64,000 bases of DNA, taken from contig NZ_FCOI02000013.1 of assembly GCF_001544795.2 (NCBI RefSeq), positions 62,001 through 126,000 of the forward strand. The letters run 5' to 3'. The notes below the pieces were generated by a model that saw only the letters and a program-made list of their open reading frames with translations, was not told the DNA's origin and made no database searches. Origin of the DNA: Caballeronia temeraria (GTDB lineage: Bacteria > Pseudomonadota > Gammaproteobacteria > Burkholderiales > Burkholderiaceae). A program made the position numbers and the translations under genes. Below are positions 62,088 through 64,000 of the stretch, one piece after another. Each line of letters begins with the position of its first letter. Position 1 is the first letter of the stretch.

Positions 62088-62513
62088 ATGTCGATCGAGA
62101 ACGTTCTATACCGTGCGCATGCTCATGTCACCGGCGGGCGCGATGGCCGCGCAACCGTGCCCGAAAGCAATCTGGATCTCAAACTGACGACGCCGGAAGA
62201 ACTCGGCGGCGGTGGCGGCGACGGCACCAATCCCGAGCAACTCTTTGCCGCGGGTTATAGCGCATGTTTCATCGGCGCCATCAAATTTGTCGCCGCTCGC
62301 GACAAGATCACATTGCCGAAAGATGTCGCGGTCGATGGCAGCGTGGGCATCGGTCAGATTCCGAATGGCTTCGGCATCGAAGTGGAACTGAAGATATCGC
62401 TGCCGGGCATGGATCGCACCGAGGCGCAGGCGCTCGTCGACAAGGCGCATATCGTGTGTCCCTATTCAAATGCGACACGCAATAACATCGATGTCAAATT
62501 GACGCTTGCGTAA
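62088..62513 (+). CDS. ohr: Organic hydroperoxide resistance protein (Ohr/OsmC family)
   Basis: A 141-residue protein; ATG 62088 has AGGAG eight bases upstream and gives the standard Ohr length. It reads MSIENVLYRAHAHVTGGRDGRA with reactive Cys60 in GYSACF and Cys124 in HIVCPYSNATRNN. The conserved Arg18 and Glu50 stabilise the peroxidatic thiol. It reduces organic hydroperoxides in the cytoplasm using lipoylated proteins. No OhrR (MarR) gene is adjacent, so this copy may be OhrR-independent. Confidence 0.92.
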   Translation: MSIENVLYRAHAHVTGGRDGRATVPESNLDLKLTTPEELGGGGGDGTNPEQLFAAGYSACFIGAIKFVAARDKITLPKDVAVDGSVGIGQIPNGFGIEVELKISLPGMDRTEAQALVDKAHIVCPYSNATRNNIDVKLTLA

Positions 62514-62522
62514 GCAGCGTGG

Positions 62523-62557
62523 ACGTTCGAGTGTCGGATTTCATGACGCTCGAACGT
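62523..62557 (+). terminator. Hairpin terminator after ohr
   Basis: ACGTTCGAG and CTCGAACGT form a nine-base-pair stem around a loop of about 17 bases. It is followed by TGTTTG, only moderately T-rich. It probably ends the ohr transcript. Confidence 0.5.
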
Positions 62558-62653
62558 TGTTTGCCACATGCGCGGCCGAATCCTTGAAAATACCCGCAAG
62601 AAGGCAGAAAGCGCAGTTGTTTTGACGTCGCGCGTGTTCACGCGGAGGAAACG

Positions 62654-63055
62654 ATGCTGACATCTGGAATCGATCACATAGGTCTCACGGTGCGCAATCT
62701 CGACGCAACGCGTGACTTTTTCGTTCAATGTCTCGGCTGGCAGGTTGCCGGCGAGCGGCCCGAATATCCGGCGGTGTTCGTATCCGACGGAAAGTTATTG
62801 ATCACGTTATGGCAGGTGAAGGACGAAGCTGCGCCAATAGCTTTCGATCGGCGCAAAAATATCGGGCTTCATCATCTCGCGTTGCGCGCGACGGATGAAG
62901 CCGCGCTTGCGACCATTCTCGAGCGCGTCTCGACATGGCCCGGCGTGACGGTCGAATTCGTGCCGGAGTTGTTAGGAACAGGTCCGAAGCGGCATATGAT
63001 GATTTATGAGCCGGGCGGCATACGAATCGAATTCGATTTCGATCCTCGCCTTTAG
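62654..63055 (+). CDS. Glyoxalase/VOC-superfamily protein
   Basis: A 133-residue protein with GGAGGAA before the ATG. GIDHIGLTVRNLDATRDFFVQCLGWQV, GLHHLALRATDEAAL and the C-terminal RHMMIYEPGGIRIEFDFDP form the paired beta-alpha-beta-beta-beta modules of the fold. Metal ligands His8, His and Glu are in place. The family includes glyoxalases, dioxygenases and resistance proteins, and the substrate cannot be named. It converges on the H-NS-type gene. Confidence 0.85.
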   Translation: MLTSGIDHIGLTVRNLDATRDFFVQCLGWQVAGERPEYPAVFVSDGKLLITLWQVKDEAAPIAFDRRKNIGLHHLALRATDEAALATILERVSTWPGVTVEFVPELLGTGPKRHMMIYEPGGIRIEFDFDPRL

Positions 63056-63071
63056 CCTAAAGCGCGAGCGC

Positions 63072-63104
63072 AAAGAAAAGGCGGAGTCGCGAACGACCTC
63101 CGCC
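63072..63104 (-). terminator. Intrinsic terminator of the H-NS-type gene
   Basis: GGCGGAG and CTCCGCC form a seven-base-pair stem. On the minus strand the stem is followed by TTTTCTTT, a good U tract. It ends the leftward transcript just before the converging VOC gene. Confidence 0.75.
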
Positions 63105-63120
63105 GTATATGGATTCGCTA

Positions 63121-63612
63121 TCAGCCGATTAGAAAAGGCGCGCGGTCTTTCACGGATGCGAGCCATGCAGGTGCACGGCCGCGCCCGCTCCACGTTGCGC
63201 CGCTTTGCGGATCGCGATAAAGCGCGGGTTGAGGACCGCGCGGTTGTCCCTTGCGCTTGACTGCGGCGCGCGCCTTTTCCTTGGGCTTGGCTCCTCGCGC
63301 GCTCGCACCCACCGCGAACTTGCTGCGGTCCTTAGCGTTCGCGATCCAGCCCGGCGCACGTCCACGGCCGCTCCAGGTTGCGCCGGTCTTGGGGTCCCGA
63401 TAAGCCACTGTGCCTTGCTTCCTGGCAGAACCCGCGCGGCCTTTCTTCTTGCCTGTACCGGAATACTGTTCGATGTCGGAAACAGTCAATCCATGCTTCG
63501 ACATCAAATCATGAATCTTTTGCAGCGCGCTCTCGGATTGCTTGGCGACGAGCGCATCGGCCTTCGCCTGAAGTGCTTCTATACGTGCCTGAATACTTTC
63601 TAGCGTTGACAT
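63121..63612 (-). CDS. H-NS family nucleoid protein with a duplicated DNA-binding motif
   Basis: A 163-residue protein. Residues 1-50 form the oligomerisation coiled coil (LESIQARIEALQAKADALVAKQSESALQKIHDLMSKHGLT). A DNA-binding motif YRDPKTGATWSGRGRAPGWI occupies about 71-90, and a second copy YRDPQSGATWSGRGRAPAWL about 132-151, separated by a basic Lys/Ala/Arg linker. Usual Burkholderia H-NS proteins carry one such motif in about 100 residues. Two copies should let one chain bridge DNA or bind AT-rich sites more tightly. The upstream 388 bp to the window end is AT-rich, suiting autoregulation. Confidence 0.9.
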   Translation of the reverse strand: MSTLESIQARIEALQAKADALVAKQSESALQKIHDLMSKHGLTVSDIEQYSGTGKKKGRAGSARKQGTVAYRDPKTGATWSGRGRAPGWIANAKDRSKFAVGASARGAKPKEKARAAVKRKGQPRGPQPALYRDPQSGATWSGRGRAPAWLASVKDRAPFLIG

Positions 63613-63701
63613 GACTTTCCTCTAATAGATTGTCGACCGCACTATGCCATGCACATCTGCAAGGCGCTAGAGGAGATTCGTGCAAATACGTGGCAACCGA
63701 G

Positions 63702-63707
63702 ATTATA
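63702..63707 (-). promoter_or_regulatory. -10 element (TATAAT) upstream of the H-NS-type gene
   Basis: A perfect TATAAT is read on the minus strand about 90 bp before the start codon at 63612, within an AT-rich tract. The -35 at proper spacing is poor, so an activator or the AT context may help. No other clear promoter is seen. Confidence 0.45.
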
Positions 63708-63906
63708 GAAAGTTTATTAACGCCATTAAGTGGCGAGACGCACACTGCAAATCGAGTTTGCAATCTGGTCGAAAGATGTAATCCAATCGTTGCTTTTGTA
63801 CAAGCTTGACAGGACTCTATTCCAGAAATGCCGCGAGGCATCTACGGTGCGCCCTTCGGAAGTTATTGTTGTATGAGTGGCCGGGCGCAGGAGGGGAGAT
63901 CGCGTC

Positions 63907-63972
63907 ATGCCGGCTAGGCCCTCATGCGAATGCGGGCGCAGCCGTTGTCGCTCAAGCGGGAATGACTATTGA
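63907..63972 (+). CDS. Possible Cys-rich micro-ORF
   Basis: An ATG at 63907, about ten bases after AGGAGGGGAG, opens a 21-codon frame MPARPSCECGRSRCRSSGNDY with three Cys. It lies in the 388 bp between the H-NS-type gene and the window end, where I see no larger gene. It could be chance. Confidence 0.15.
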   Translation: MPARPSCECGRSRCRSSGNDY

Positions 63973-64000
63973 ATCAACTACCGCGATACGTGCCGAAGCT

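Noticed and set aside
1..64000. tRNA, rRNA, CRISPR arrays, transposases and prophage genes
   Set aside because: The gaps between genes were read for cloverleaf-like or repeat-spacer patterns and the coding genes for recombinase motifs. None was found.

Overview
The window looks like a chromosome segment of a Burkholderiaceae bacterium, most likely Caballeronia or Paraburkholderia. The support is high GC with strongly GC3-biased codons, an H-NS protein with the Burkholderia-type WSGRGRAP motif, DUF4148 and DUF4399 proteins, a KUP transporter, NodT-type outer membrane factors and palindromic intergenic repeats. I see no rRNA, tRNA, CRISPR array, transposase or prophage.

Layout. 1-2139: a minus-strand operon of an HPP-CBS membrane protein, a MarR regulator and a ClC chloride channel (cut by the window edge), with a MarR-like palindrome upstream. 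2232-6035: a DUF3857/transglutaminase protein facing an exported caspase-formylglycine-enzyme fusion. 6197-7285: a tiny ORF with a near-perfect Shine-Dalgarno sequence and two tandem DUF4399 proteins.

7430-23042 is the most distinctive region: a sigma-54-controlled peptide export locus. Two homologous double-glycine-leader peptides (7626-7925 and 21470-21796) flank an outer membrane factor, a two-FHA membrane protein, an HlyD-type adaptor, a cytoplasmic parvulin, a C39-peptidase ABC transporter with two cyclic-nucleotide-binding-like domains, and a sigma-54 activator. A PP2C phosphatase and a polytopic membrane protein follow the second peptide. An LRAT-type NlpC/P60-fold protein and a small partner are transcribed divergently. 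Near-consensus -24/-12 promoters lie before both peptides and before the LRAT gene. The activator that would fire them is the last gene of the export operon, so the locus appears self-contained. Nothing I recognise describes this exact combination.

23232-34330: hppD; a metallophosphoesterase-cupredoxin pair divergent from an ECF sigma/anti-sigma pair; a liv branched-chain amino acid ABC operon with a livM-livG fusion, interrupted by a nested ~600 bp inverted repeat; and an atypical shikimate-dehydrogenase homologue. 34453-46985: kup, a CoA-transferase, an APC permease, a 1-Cys peroxiredoxin, a ferritin-like protein, a GntR regulator, panE, DUF4148 and DUF427 proteins, and an ArgP-like LysR divergent from a class I/II aminotransferase.

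46949-52493: a periplasmic methionine-sulfoxide repair operon (msrB-dipZ-msrA) divergent from an OmpR/EnvZ-type two-component pair. 52494-53492 has no convincing gene. 53493-59795: a small hypothetical protein, then a catabolic cluster (LysR, MFS, GntR, Rieske oxygenase, reductase). 60102-64000: a tandem alpha/beta hydrolase, Ohr, a VOC protein and an H-NS paralogue with duplicated DNA-binding motifs.
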